DNA of 64,000 nt from an uncultured Prevotellaceae bacterium (GTDB lineage: Bacteria; Bacteroidota; Bacteroidia; Bacteroidales; Bacteroidaceae). Location: assembly GCA_902779455.1 (NCBI GenBank), contig CACZBS010000004.1, positions 103,747 to 167,746 on the forward strand. The letters are read 5' to 3'. Positions 12,101-27,100 of this stretch are shown in pieces (within the stretch, counting starts at the first letter, position 1; each line of letters begins with the position of its first letter). The position numbers were made by a program, and so were the translations under genes. The notes beneath the pieces are model-generated. The model searched no databases. It was not told the DNA's origin and was given only the letters and a program-made list of their open reading frames with translations.

Positions 12101-15100
12101 GAGGTCGACATCCCCACCATCGACGGCAAGACGCTCAAGGTGAAGATTGACGGCGGCACACAGCCCGGCAAGACCATGCGGCTGCGCGAAAAGGGACTGC
12201 CTGCCGTCCAGGGCTACGGCTCGGGCCGCGGAGACCTCGTGGTCAACATCAGTGTCTACGTGCCCAAGACCCTCTCGCGCGAAGAGCGCAAGGCCCTCGA
12301 GGAGTTCCGCGAAAGCGACAACTTCAAGGGCGACCGCCAGACGAAGGAGAGCATCTTCCAGCGCTTCAAGAACTACTTCAGCTGATTTCAGAACGCTGCA
12401 ATCATGGCAATGAACTACTCAGAGACCTGCGACTACCTGTTCCGTCAGACGCCCAGCTTCGAGAAGACTGGCAAGACCGGATTCCGCGAAGGACTGGCCA
12501 ACACGCTGCTCCTCGACGAGCATACGGGCCATCCGCACCGCCTGTTCCGCTCCATCCACGTGGCGGGCACCAACGGCAAGGGCTCCGTCTCGCACACCCT
12601 GGCTTCTCACCTTCAGCGGGCCGGCTATCGCGTCGGACTCTACACCTCGCCCCATCTCGTCGACTTCCGTGAGCGCATCCGCGTCAACGGCGAGATGATT
12701 TCGCAGCAGTATGTCGTTGACTTCGTCGAAGATTTCCTCGGCTTCAATGACGACGGAAGGGGAGGGCAGAGGATCAGCCCCTCGTTCTTCGAACTGGCCA
12801 CGGCCATGGCCTTCCGCTATTTTGCCGAACAGCACGTCGACATCGCCGTCGTAGAAGTAGGGCTGGGCGGACGGCTGGATTGCACCAATATTATAATGCC
12901 CATCCTCTCCGTCATCACCAATATCTCGCTCGACCATACTGACATGCTTGGCGACACCCTGGCCCTCATCGCACGCGAGAAGGCCGGCATCATCAAGCCG
13001 CACGTGCCGGTGGTCGTCGGCGAGGACACGACGGAGACGCGCCCCGTCTTCGAGCAGGTGGCGGCTGAATGTGAGGCCCCCATCGTCTTCGCCTCCGACC
13101 AGCCCCTCGTCAGCGCGGCTGAACCCCTGGCGGAAGGCGGCATGCGCTACACGATGGACGACGGCACCGTCTTCGACGGCGAGCTCAGCGGCATCTATCA
13201 GGCCCGCAACACCAACACCGTGCTCTATGCCCTCCGACAGCTTCAGCAGCAGCGCGTCCTTGGCAACATCGACTACGAAGCCTTCCGCACCGTAGGCCAG
13301 ACCACTGGCCTCATGGGCCGATGGCAGAAGCTGCAGGAGCGGCCCACCGTCGTCTGCGACACGGGCCACAACGTCGGCGGATGGCAATATCTGAGCCGCC
13401 AGCTCGGGGCCGTCCGTTGCCGCCAGATGCACGTCGTCTTCGGCATGGTCAGCGATAAGGATGCGGCCACCGTGATCAGCATGCTACCAAAAACGGCACA
13501 TTACTATTTCACCAAGGCGCAGACGCATCGGGCCATCCCTGAAGGCCAGCTGCTCGAGATCGGACGCGCCAACGGGCTCGACGGACAGGCTTATCCCACT
13601 GTGAATGAGGCTTATCAATCAGCCATGAAACATGCCGGGGCAGACGACTTCGTGTTCGTCGGAGGCAGCACCTACGTCGTGTCTGACCTTTTGAAAAGCA
13701 TCATTTAGTTGTTTTTAACAACATTTTTTGCCGATATGTTTGCACATGTCGGCTTTTTTTTGTTACTTTGCAATCAAGATAACGTAACTTAAAACTTTAT
13801 ACGTATGACGAATACAGAAAATGCGAATCTCTGTGGTCTGAAGAGAGAGAACTTCCAGACCACGATCAATGGCAAAAAGACTGACCTCTACATTCTCCGT
13901 AACCGCAAAGGCTACGAGGTAGCCATCACCAACTATGGTGGAGCCATTTGCGCCATCATGGTGCCGGACAAGGACGGAAAGGTCGCCAATGTCATTCAGG
14001 GACACGACAACATCCAGTCGGTCATCAACAGCCCAGAGCCCTTCCTTTCGACACTTATCGGCCGCTTTGGCAACCGCATTGCGAAGGGACAGTTCACACT
14101 CAACGGAAAGGACTATCAGTTGGCCATCAACAATGGCCCCAACGCCCTACACGGCGGCCCCACGGGCTTCCATGCCCGCGTCTGGGAAGCCCGTCAGATG
14201 GGCCCGCGCTCGCTGGCCCTGCATCGCATCTCATCGTACGGCGAGGAAGGCTTCACTGGCGAGGTCGACGTGACCGTGGAGTTCACCTGGAGCGACGACA
14301 ATGAGCTGGTCATCGAGTATCTGGCTTCGACCAACAAGAAGACCATCGTCAACCTGACCCACCACGGATTCTTCTCGCTGGCAGGCACGGCCAACCCGAC
14401 GCCCACGATTGACGACCTGGAGTGCGAGATCAACGCCGACTTCTACATCCCCATCGACGAGACCTCGATTCCCACAGGCGAGATCCGCAAGGTGGAGGGC
14501 ACGCCCTTCGACTTCCGCACCCCGAAGCCCGTCGGCCGCGACATCGATGCCGATGACGAGCAGATCCGCAACGGCGCAGGCTACGACCACTGCTTCGTGC
14601 TCAACAAGCGCGAGGAGGGCGAGCTGAGCTTCGCCGCACGCATCACTGAGCCCAAGAGCGGCCGCACCATGGAGGTCTATACGACTGAGCCCGGCGTGCA
14701 GGTCTACTCAGACAACTGGGCCGACGGCTACGCAGGTGCCAACGGCGCCACGTTCCCCCGCCGCTCAGCCATCTGCTTCGAGTGCCAGCACTTCCCCGAC
14801 AGCCCCAACCGGCCCTACTTCCCCAGCGTCGTGCTCAACCCGCACCACCGCTACAAGCAGAAGACTATCTATAAGTTCGGAACCATCTGACACAAATAAC
14901 TAATTAGCAATCATTTATCAAAACAACATTAAAGCAATGAGTCAACAGAAAAACAATGGCAAACTGATTGCCATTATCACCATGTGTTTCATCTTCGCGA
15001 TGATCTCCTTTGTCACCAATATGGGTGCTCCCTTCGGCAATATCTGGGGCTTCACCTATCCGTTTGCAAAGGCCTGGGGCAACCTGATGAACTTCGCCGC

Positions 15101-18100
15101 CTACCTCTTCATGGGTATTCCTGCCGGCAAGATGCTCATTAAATATGGTTACAAGAAGACCGCACTCATAGCACTCGTGGTCGGTATCATCGGACTGGCA
15201 CTGCAGTATCTCTCAAGCATCACGGGCGACGCCACCAAGCTGTTCACATACGACGGCATTCCCGTGGCCCTCAACCTGATCATCTACCTCCTCGGCGCAT
15301 TCATCTGCGGCTTCTGCGTCTGCATGCTCAACACCGTGGTGAACCCCATGCTCAACCTGCTTGGCGGCGGTGGCAACAAGGGTAACCAGCTCATCCAGGT
15401 CGGCGGCACGCTCAACTCGCTGACCGCTACGCTGACCCCGCTGCTGACGGGTATTCTCGTGGGCACCGTGACGGCTGAGACCAGCATGAGCAACGTCGCT
15501 CCGCTGCTGTTCATCGGCATGGCCGTCTTCGCCATCTCGTTCGTCATCATCAGCCGTGTCACCATTCCCGAGCCCACGCTCGGCAAGGTGCAGCCTAAGT
15601 ACGAGCGCAGCCCCCTGGCCTTCCGCCACTGTCTGCTCGGCGTCATCGCCATCTTCTTCTATGTGGGCATCGAGATCGGTATTCCTATGCACCTGCAGTT
15701 CTATGTCACGGAGCTCGGCTTCGAGGGCTCGGCTGCCATCGGCGGCGTCATCGCCGGCTTCTACTGGCTGCTCATGATGGTCGGACGTTTCACCTCGAGC
15801 CTCATCTCGGGCAAGGTGTCGACAGCCCTCCAGATGACCGTCGTCTCAACCGTGGCCATCGCCCTCCTGCTCATCGCCATCTTCATGCCTGAGTCGACGA
15901 CGGTCAGCTACGACGGTCACGACATCCCCGTCAAGGCCTTCTTCATCGCTGCCTGCGGACTCTGCACCAGCATCATGTGGGGCGGCATCTTCAACCTCTC
16001 CGTCGAGGGACTGGGCAAGTACACTGAGGCTGCCAGCGGCATCTTCATGACGATGGTTGTCGGCGGTGGCATCATGCCCCTCATCCAGCAGGCTATTGCC
16101 CGCGGCACTGACAACATAACCAGCTACTGGCTCGTCATCGCCATGCTCGCCTACATCCTGTTATACGCCCTCTTCGGCTGCAAGAACGTCAACAAGGACA
16201 TCAAGGTCGACTGATCATAATTCTATTAACCCAATAAAAACAGAACAACTATGGACATTGAATTCGTAAGAAGCAGATTTATCAAACATTTCGACGGTAA
16301 GACTGGAAATGTATATGCATCGCCGGGGCGTATCAACCTGATTGGTGAGCACACCGACTATAACGGAGGTTTCGTCTTCCCTGGCGCAGTGGATAAGGGC
16401 ATCATGGCTGAGATGCGTGCCAACGGCACTGAGGACACTGTCATGGCCTACGCCATCGACCTGAAGGACCGCGTCGACTTCCACCTCAACGACCCCGCTG
16501 GTCCCCGTGCCTCATGGGCCCGCTACATCTATGGCATCGCCAAGGAGTTCCAGAAGCTGGGCGTGCCCGTCAAGGGCTTCAATATCGCCTTCGCCGGCGA
16601 TGTGCCCCTCGGTGCCGGCATGTCGTCGTCGGCTGCCATGGAGAGTTGCTTCGCCTGCGGTCTGAACGACATCTTCGGCGAGAACAAGGTGTCGCAGTGG
16701 GACATGGTGCTGGCCGGTCAGGCTACGGAGCACAACTACTGCGGCGTCAACTGCGGCATCATGGACCAGTTCGCCTCCGTCTTCGGCAAGGCTGGCTGCC
16801 TGATGCGCCTCGACTGCCGTTCGCGCGAGTTTGAGTACTTCCCCTTCAAGCCCGATGGCTATCGCCTGGTGCTGCTCAACAGCAAGGTGAAGCACGAGCT
16901 GGCCGGATCGCCCTACAACGATCGCCGCAACTCCTGCGAGAACGTCGTGAAGCACATTGCCGCCAAGCATCCGGAGGGCAAGTTCGAGACCCTGCGCGAC
17001 TGCACATGGGAGCAGCTTGAGGAGGTCCGCGCCGAGGTTGGCGAGGAGGACTACACCCGCGCTCACTTCGTGCTCGGCGAGAAGGACCGCGTGCTGGCCG
17101 TCTGCGACGCTCTGCTGGCTGGCGACTATGAGACCGTCGGACAGAAGATGTACGAGACCCACTACGGACTCTCGAAGGAGTATGAGGTCAGCTGTGAGGA
17201 GCTCGACTTCCTGAACGACGTGGCTAAGGAGAACGGCGTCACGGGTTCTCGTATTATGGGTGGCGGCTTCGGCGGCTGCACCATCAACCTCGTCCGCGCT
17301 GACTTGTACAACAAGTTCATTGCCGACGCCAAGAAGAAGTTTGCCGCCAAGTACGGCCACGAGCCCGAGGTCATCGACGTCGTCATCGGCGACGGCTCGC
17401 GCAAGCTCTGCTAAGCACTGACCCCCGCAATCATGGGGGGATGGGGATCTGGACAAGCGCAGATGCCCATCCCCCTTGTTTCTTCAACCACATCAACCGT
17501 CTGATTCACGCTTGTTCAGACCACCGTCCCCCTGACTCTTCGGGGGGCTTAAAGTATGTTCGAAATCGACCGTTCATATATCGACCGCACGAATTTGGAG
17601 TCGCTCCAGGGCCATATCTGGGACATACGGGCCGACCACAAGGACGACCCCACGCTGCCCAAGATCAGCAACTACGGCATCAGCGAGGAGGAGTTCGAGA
17701 CCTATCTGGAGAAGAAGCAGAACTTCGAGGACTTCAAGGACGACTGGCATCGTCGGCAGCTGCTCATCTATGGCGTGCTGTTCTGTGTGCCCCTTGTCTA
17801 CTACAGCCTGTTTCATCGTGGCGACTACGTCGGAGGCTACGTCAGTGGCCTGATCCTGTGCGTCATCGCCTTTATGGGCTATTCCGTCGTCAAGGCCGTC
17901 CGCGCTCAGCAGTTCCGCAACAACCCCTGTGAGACCTTCATCAAAGCGCTCCTGTCGTGGGAGGAATACAACAAGGAGAAATAAGACATGCGCCGTCTGA
18001 CCTTCCTCATCGTCGCCATCCTGTCGGCCATGGGTGCCATGGCCCAGAAGCCGGCTGACTCCGTACGCTCCGAACTCGACTACTATCTGCAGCGCCACAA

Positions 18101-21100
18101 CGTGCGCGACGAAGGGTTCGACATGGTGGCGCGCTATGCTGAGGAGGGCGACTCCACGCTGACGGCCTATCATCCGCGCGGGCCGCACCTGCTGACCAAC
18201 TATGTGCATCCGCGCAAGGGCAAGAGCATCGTCATCGATGCCTACGGGCGCCCCATCCTGGCTACGTTCAATGCCGACACGCTCGTCAGCGGCATACGCT
18301 TTGACACGCTTGGCACCTATGCCGGCATGTTCAATCAGTTCAAGGAGGCCTGCGGCCACGGTTCCTTCCGCTCTGCGGGCGGCACCTACTATGAGGGCGA
18401 ATGGCTCCACGACCAGCGCGAGCACTTCGGATTCGAGGTCGCCCCGAACTATCTCAAGGCCGGACAGTGGCATCAGGATCGCTTCCTGGGTGAGCGGATG
18501 CTCCACACGACGGAGCGCATCTATGGCATCGACATCTCGCGCTATCAGCACGAGCAGGGCCGCAAGAAGTTCCCCATTAACTGGCGCTCACTGCGCATCA
18601 CCCGTCTGAGCCGCCGCATCCATGACCAGCAGCTCGTCGACGGCCCTGCCGACTATCCTGTCTCCTTCGTCTATATCAAGTCGACGGAGGGCATCTCCAT
18701 TGTCAATCAGTATTTTGCGGCCGACTATCGGGCGGCGCGTAAACAGCAGATACCCGTCGGCGCCTATCATTTCTTCTCAACCCGTCAGACGCCGCGCGAG
18801 CAGGCATCCCATTTCCTGCAGAACACGCGTTTCCAGCGGGGCGACCTGCCGCCCATGCTCGACATCGAGCCCTCCGACGCCCTGATCAGCCAGATGGGCG
18901 GCCCGGAGGCCCTCTTTGAGTCGGTCCGCACGTGGCTGCGCATCGTCGAGGAAGCCGTCGGGGTGCGCCCAATCCTCTACGTCAACCAGCGTTTTGTCAA
19001 CAAGTTCCTCGATCTGGCCCCTGACCTCAAGGCCGGCTATCACTTCTGGATAGCCCGCTACGGCGAATATAAGCCCGACCTGCATCTGGCCATCTGGCAG
19101 CTTAGCCCTGAAGGGCACGTCAGCGGCATCCATGGCGAGGTCGACATCAATGTCTTCAATGGCTATCAGGGGCAGTGGGACGCCTTTCTTCACGATGCCT
19201 GCATCCCTTGAAGAAAGGCCTTTGAATATGGTCCTCTTTTCCTTAGGCTGACAATAAGCTGTTCCTTTCCTGAAAAGAAGTACCGCTTCGCTGCTGATGG
19301 CGGGCCCCTGTGTACACGACACAGGACCGTTTCTCGGGGGTCAAAGTGGCCCTTTGAAGCGGTCCTGCCAATCTGTGCTTAAAACTCGACGATGACCCTG
19401 CCGTTGATCTGGCGCCCTGTGAGATAGTTGGGGACGGCCCACTGGCGCGAGGCAACGTCCGTGACCCAGTAGTAGGAGTTGACGTTGGAGATGCCGAAGA
19501 GGTTGAGGCAGTCGAGCCCCAGCCAGACGCGGCTGACGCCGAACGACGTCCGCTGGGGTCCTTGGTAGGCCAGATAGCTCATTCCGATGTCGGCCCGCTT
19601 GTAGGCGGGTGCGCGGAAGCTCTGCTTCTCGATGCCGCGGTGGGGCGCTCCGAAGGGCAGTCCGTCGGCATAGGCCAGTCGGAGGGTCATCTTCCATCGC
19701 TCCGTGCCAGGGAAGTTGTCCGTGAAGTGGAGGTTGAGCGCATAGCGCTGGTCGGTAGGTAGTGGTACCCACTGGCCCTGATACTTCTGCTGTGTGCGCA
19801 TGAGCGAGAAGGATATCCATGAATCAGTGCCAGGGACGAACTCGCCGTAGAGCTTCATGTCGAGGCCAAGGGCATAGCCGGATGTGAGGTTCTCGCCGTA
19901 GTAGGTGACCTTGACGTTCTGCACGTTGTAGGGGATGAGGTTCGACAGCGCCTTATAGTAGGCCTCCGCCGTGAACTTGAAGGGGCGGTTCATCATGCGG
20001 AAGCGATAGTCGACGGCTGCGATGAACTGCAGCGACTGCTGGCTCTTGATGTTGCGGTTGAGCGTGGCGACGGTGATGCCAGCCTGGGTGGTGGTGTCGC
20101 GCAGCTCCTTGTAGAATGGTGCCTGATAGTAGAGTCCTGTGGCGAAGCGGTAGGTGAGGTTCTGGTTGGAGCCAGGCACGATGGCGATGGATGCGCGCGG
20201 CGAGACGATGGTCTCATGGTTGAACGACCAGTTGGCGAAGCGCAGTCCGTAGTTCAAGGTGAAGAACGATTCGCCACGCTGCCATTTGTAGGTGTCCTGG
20301 ACGTAGCCCTCGATGCGCCGCGACGACATCTCGTTGTTCGACGCCAGCGTATAGATCAGGTCGAGGCGCTGCCCGTTGTGAGGCACGGAGTAGCCGCTGG
20401 AGTCGCGCATCTCGTACTCGCGGCTTTGCTCCTTGATGTCCTCCCACTTCATGGTCAGTGCGGCCTCGATGTCGTGGCGGCGCAGCTGGCGGTTGAACAT
20501 GAGCTTGAGGCTCTGCACGTTGGCCGTCAGATAGTTGCGGGCGTGCTCCATGTAGGTGCCTACGCCCAGTTGCTCAGCGCTCTGTGTGTCGTCGAGCCAG
20601 TATTGTCCCTGAATGTCGTAGGCCTCCTGCTCCTTGGTGTGGAATGCCGACCAGAGGAGCTTCACGTGCGTCGAGTCGCCCAGGTGGCGGGTGATGGATG
20701 CCGTTCCGAAGAGGGTGCGGAAGATGTCTTTCTCCTGTCCGTCGAAGTAGACGCGGAACGACTTGACGTCCTCCATCGTTCCGAACGAGGTCTCGCGATC
20801 CTTGGGGCGGAAGTTGTAGTGGTTCTCCGAGATGTTGCCCAGCAGGCTGAGGGTCCATCGGCGATTGGGTTCGTAGGTGATAAAAGTCTGATAGTCAAGA
20901 AAGTTTGGCTTGTATTCTCCAGTCGTTTCGAGCGAGCCGAGCAGATAGCGGTTGGTCTTGTAGCGCAGTCCGTGGCTCATCGAGAACTTCTTCGAGCTCA
21001 TGCCGACATAGGCGCTGGCGCCGAGCAGCGAGGCCGATGCCGTGGCCTCGAGGGCCTTGGGGCGTTTGTAGGTGATGTCGAGAGCCGACGACATCTTGTC

Positions 21101-24100
21101 GCCATACTTCGCTTCGAATCCTCCGCTGGAGAATCCTACGCGCTCTACCATGTCGGGATTGATGACGGAGAGCCCCTCCTGCTGGCCGCTGCGGATGAGC
21201 AGGGGACGATAGACTTCCACATTATTTATATACACGAAGTTCTCGTCGAACGAGCCGCCGCGCACGTTGTACTGGCTCGAGAGCTCGTTGTGGGTCGAGA
21301 CGCCGGCCTGCTGCTGGATGAGCTCCTCGATGGCATTGCCTGAGGCGGTGGGCACGCCCTTGATGTTCTTCAGGTCGAGCTGCTCAGTCTGCGAGGTCTG
21401 GCGGCGCCGCTCCGTGACGACTACCTCGTCGAGCTGCTGGTCGGCGCGCAGGAGGATGCGCAGGGTCTGCGTGCCTTGCGGCTTGTAGAGGGTGCGCGTG
21501 CGGCTCCTGTAGCCCACCATGGTGTAGCGTATGACGACCGAGTCGGCCGTCTGCAGCGTCATCGAGTATTCACCTTTCAGGTTGGTCATGGTCACCTTGC
21601 CCTGAGCCACGCAGGCGACGGTGGCCAGCTCGAGGGCGTTGCCCTCATCGTCAGTCACCATGCCCTTGAGCGTGAACGACTGGGCCAGTGCCGTCATGCT
21701 CAGCATGAGCAGGGCGGCCGTCATTATATGTCGGGGATGAAAGATATTCATATCAAGATAATTAACGCAGGGTCGGCGGATTTATTATGTCGTCAGTCAC
21801 GATAAATCCATGAGAGCAGCGCGTTGACCCAGCGGATGGAGCAGCGGAACCAGCGGTAGGTGGAGGTGGGCTTGCCACCGAAGCGCAGGATGAAGTCGCG
21901 GAAGGCGTTCTTGCGGAAGGGCAGTCCGACGTCCATGAAGAAGATGTGCTGGCGGCCCTGGCGGTGGGCATCCTTGATGGCATGCCATACGGTGAGCACG
22001 TCGGGATGGAGCGAGCGGAACGTCTTGCGGCGATAGGCGGCATACCACAGATAGGCCTGCTGCTGGCTGACGACGACGGCCGAGCACCCGATGATGCGTT
22101 CGCGCCAGCGGGTCAGATAGAGCTGCCCGTTGCCTGAGTGCATGAGTCCGCTGAAGAACTTGCTGTCGGGAATATAGCGCTTGGGCTTCAGCCAGTTATG
22201 GTGGCGCAGCAGCCGCATGAACTGCTCGAAGTCGTCGTCGCTGCTGACCTCGTTGGTGATGACGCCGCGTGCGTAGGCATTGTCGATATGCTTCTGCATG
22301 CGCTGGCTGATGCGCTCCTCGGGGGCCTTGGAGTGGAGCGAGTTGTGGATGCTCATCCAGCGGACGGGGAAGTAGCCCGATTGGCGGAATTCGCGATAGC
22401 CGAACATCTTCTGGCTGAGATGGCTCACCTCGATGTAGAGCATCCATCGGCCCAGTCGCGAGGTGATGGTCTGGAGCATGAGGCCGAAGAGCTCGTTGCG
22501 TGGCAGGTCGTCAGAGGCATAGACGCCCTCGCCCAGGATCTGGCATTGACGATAGAGATAGGGCGGGAAGAGCGACGAGCGATAGCGCACGATGGCCAGC
22601 AGCTGGGCGACGATGCGCTGCGACTCGTCAGTGACGATGACCATGTAGGGCCTGAAGCGAGGTGTCTGCCTGCAGAGCGCAAAGAACTGGGGGCTGTGGA
22701 AGAAGTTGTTCTCCATCAGTCCTTCAGGCAGTTTCTCGCCGCTGGCATATATGTGCGTCGTCAGTTGGCTCATTCGGCTACAAAAATACTAAATCTTTCT
22801 TAAATTGCGAAGAAATTGGACGGAAATTGTTACCTTTGCCGTGAATTAAAAAGGAAAAGCTCATGAATGACTTCAAGGCATTGGCGCAACGGCGCCGCTC
22901 GCACCGCATGTTTACTGATCAGGAGATTGACGCCGACGACGTGAGGCTCATCCTGAGGGCTGCCCTCATGGCTCCCAGTTCGAGGGGTCAGCGGGCGTGG
23001 CAGTTTGTCGTTGTCGACGACAAGATGGATCTCGAGAAACTCAGCGACGCCAAGGACGCGGGCGGCAGCTTCATCAAGGACGCCCCGCTGGCCATCGTCG
23101 TGCTGGGCGACCCCCTGCAGAACGACTGCTGGGTGGAGGACGGAGCCATTGCGGCCGTCTCGATGCAGTATCAGGCTGAGGATCTCGGGCTGGGCTCCTG
23201 CTGGGTGCAGATGCGAGGCCGCGGCTTGTCTGACGGCACGTCGGCCGACACGGTCGTGCGTGGCGTGCTCGACATCCCTGATAACCTCAACGTGCTCTGT
23301 ATCATTGCCTTTGGCCATAAGGCCGGCGAGCTGAAACCTCAAGACGAGGAGCGGCTGAAGTGGGAGAGCGTGCACATCAATAAATTCTGAGCTGACATAC
23401 ACATCTTATATTATATGGACATCGTTTTCGTAGGAGCAGGCCGGCTGGCCACTAATCTGGCCAAGGCACTGACGGCTGATGGCGGCCACACCGTCACAGC
23501 GGTCTATAGCCGCACCATGGAGCATGCTGACGCCCTCTGCCGCCTCGTCGGGGGCCGGGCGACGGATCAGATTGACGAGTTGCCTCTCGCGGCTGACGCT
23601 TTCATCCTGGTTGTCAAGGACTCTGCCATTGCCGAGCTGCTGCCGCGGCTGACTGAGGGCCGCCAGGGGCAGGCTTTCTTCCATACGTCAGGGTCGGTGC
23701 CGATGTCGGTCTTCGGCAACCATGCCTGCCATGGGGTCATCTATCCCCTACAGACCTTCTCCAAGGAGCGGCAAGTGGACTTCTCGCATATTCCTGTTTT
23801 CGTCGAAGGCAACTGCGAGCGGGCCGTTCAGCTGGCTCAGACGCTGGCCGCCTCTGTCAGTCGTCGCGTGGAGCAGCGCACGTCGGAGGAGCGGCATGTG
23901 CTGCATCTGGCCGCTGTCTTTGCCAGCAACTTTGCCAACCATTGCTATTCGCTCGCGGCCCAGGTGCTCGAGGAAGCTGGCATGAGTTTCGACGTGTTGC
24001 TGCCCATCATTGACGAGACGGCACGCAAGGTACATTCCATTCATCCCCGCGAAGCCCAGACGGGCCCTGCCATCCGCTACGACGAACAGGTCATCGAGGG

Positions 24101-27100
24101 CCACCTCGGCATGCTGCGCGACGACGCCATGGCCCACGATGTCTATCAGCTCATGAGCCAAAGCATTCATTCACTTTCGAAGAAGCAGACACAATGATCA
24201 ACTACGACCTTACACGCATCCGGGCCATCGTCTTCGACATTGACGGTGTGCTCAGCCAGGAGACCATCATGCTGGCGGCCGACGGCTTGCCTCGGCGAAC
24301 GGTCAACATCAAGGACGGCTACGCCATCCAGCTGGCCATCAAACTGGGCCTGCGCATCGCCATCATGACGGGCGCCAATGTCGAGGCCATCCGTGTGCGC
24401 TATGCCGCGCTTGGCGTGGAGGACATCTACATGTCCTGCGCCGTGAAGATAAAGACCTATGATGAATTCCTGCAAAAGCATGGCCTTGCCGACGACGAGG
24501 TGATGTACATGGGCGACGACATTCCCGACCTCGAGGTGATGCGTCGCGTGGGCTGTCCCGTATGTCCGAAGGACGCCTGTGCAGAGGTGCGCGAGGCCAG
24601 TCTCTACGTCAGCGACCGATGTGGCGGCTGCGGCTGCGGACGCGACGTCATCGAGCAGACGCTGAGGGCCCAGGGCCTGTGGCAGATGAATGCGACGGCA
24701 TTCGGATGGTGAGAAGAGAGATAAATGATAACAGATAATAGATAAAAGATAACAGATAATAGATATGCTGGAGAATCTGAGCAAATACAGGATAATATTG
24801 GCTAGCAACTCGCCTCGCCGCAGGGAGCTGCTGGCCGGACTTGGAATTGACTTTGAGGTGAAGGTGCTTCCCTTTATTAATGAGGAGTACCCCGAAGGGA
24901 TGCCAGTGGCCGACATTGCCGAATATATCGCGCGCAAAAAGGCAGATGCCTACAGGCGCGTCATGCTGGCCGACAACCTGATCATCACGGCTGACACGGT
25001 CGTCATCGTCGGCAATGAAGTGCTGGGCAAGCCCCACGATGTGTCGGAAGCCCACAGGATGCTCCGCAAGGTGAGTGGCCGTACGCATCAGGTCGTCACG
25101 GGTGTCTGCCTGACCACCTTCGAGGAGCAGCGCCATTTCTCCGTCTCGACCGACGTGACGTTCAAAGACCTCAGCGACGAGGAGATAGCCTACTACATCG
25201 AGAACTTCCGCCCCTTCGACAAGGCCGGTGCCTACGGCATACAGGAATGGATCGGCTACGTCGGCGTCACGGGGCTCCAGGGCAGCTACTTTAATGTGAT
25301 GGGCCTGCCCGTACAGAGAATCTATACGGAATTGGCAACATTCTAAAAAAACAGCAACGACAGGGAGGCAGCGTAATCAGAGTCTGCTTCCCTGTCGTTT
25401 TTTCATAAGGAGCGATGGGTTATTCGTCGACGTAGTCGACCATGTTCTCAGCTTCCTCGTCGGGGTCATCGCCTCCGAGGTCCATCATCGTCGAGTAGTT
25501 GTCCTCAGTGATCTCGTCGTCGTTGGGGCCGTCGAGCTCGATGTCGTCCTCGTCAGGCTTGTTGTAGTTGTCCTCGATTTCAACATCCTCATCGTCGTTC
25601 TCTTCGTCGTCGCCGTAGCTGTTGAACTTCATCCGAGGCTTCTCCGACTCAGGCTTGGCCTTGGCAAAGATGGCCTCCACCCATGTGCCCTTAGGCACTT
25701 CCAGCACCTCGAAGCCGTCCTCGATCTTCTTCTCGTACATGCCGCCCTTCTTGTGCAGACGGTCCTTGGGCAGTGTTGTCGTCGAGATGTCGAATCCTGA
25801 CTCGATGATGTCCTTGATCGACTGCGACAGCGAGTCCCAGCCGCCGCCGAAGTTGCGGTCGAGCACCTCCACGAGCTTGGCAGCCGTGATGTGGCGGATG
25901 TTCTCATAGGTGAGGTCGGTCACGCGCATGATAGGCCGCTTCTTGATGGCCCACGTGATCTTCTGGTTCTCGTCAATCCGCACCTGGCCCACCTTGTAGC
26001 CTTGCTTCTCATACTTGGCCTTGACGATAGGCGCATCCGAATTCACCTCTTCAATCATGAATGCCGAACGGATAATGTCCACATAGCGGCGCACGTTGTC
26101 CTTCACTTCAGCATCCTTGTCAGCACCGTCCCACATCCGGAAGATGTCGTTCTCTTGTACATCCCAGACGCTGCTCTTCGTCAGAGTCTTCAGCGTAAGG
26201 GCTTTGGTTGCAGTGTCTTGGCTTGTCTCTTTCATTTCTGTGATATGTTTGTGGGTGCAAAGATATAAAATAATTCTTATATAATTACTTTTTTCTCATA
26301 TTTTTTCGTAACTTTGTCCCCCGAATTATGTCACAACCATTAGCAGAACGATTGCGTCCTCGCTCGCTCGACGATTATATCGGTCAGCGACATCTGGTAG
26401 GCGAGGGGGCTGTGCTCCGACGCATGATCGACTCGGGGCGCATTTCTTCATTTATCCTTTGGGGACCGCCGGGGGTCGGCAAGACGACGCTGGCCCAGAT
26501 CATCGCCCATAAGCTGGAGACACCGTTCTATACGCTCTCGGCTGTCACGAGCGGCGTCAAGGATGTGCGCGACGTCATCGAGAAGGCACAGAAGGGGAGG
26601 TTCTTCAACGAGGCTTCACCTATATTATTTATTGACGAGATCCACCGCTTCTCGAAGTCGCAGCAGGACTCGCTGCTCGGGGCCGTCGAGCGTGGCATCG
26701 TGACACTGATCGGCGCGACGACGGAGAATCCCTCGTTCGAGGTGATCCGCCCGCTGCTGTCGCGCTGCCAGCTCTACGTGCTGAAGCCGCTGGAGAAGGA
26801 CGACCTCCTGCAGCTGCTTCATAGGGCCATCACGACTGACATCATCCTGAAGGAAAGGCAGATAGAGCTGAAGGAGACGGATGCCATGTTGCGCTATAGC
26901 GGAGGCGATGCCCGCAAACTGCTCAACATCCTGGAGCTGGTGGTCGAATCGGAACCCGACGGACAGCCTGTCACGATCACCGACGAGATGGTGGTGGCGC
27001 GGCTGCAGCAGAATCCGCTGGCCTACGACAAGGACGGCGAGATGCACTACGACATCATCTCGGCCTTCATCAAGTCGATCCGGGGCAGCGACCCTGATGC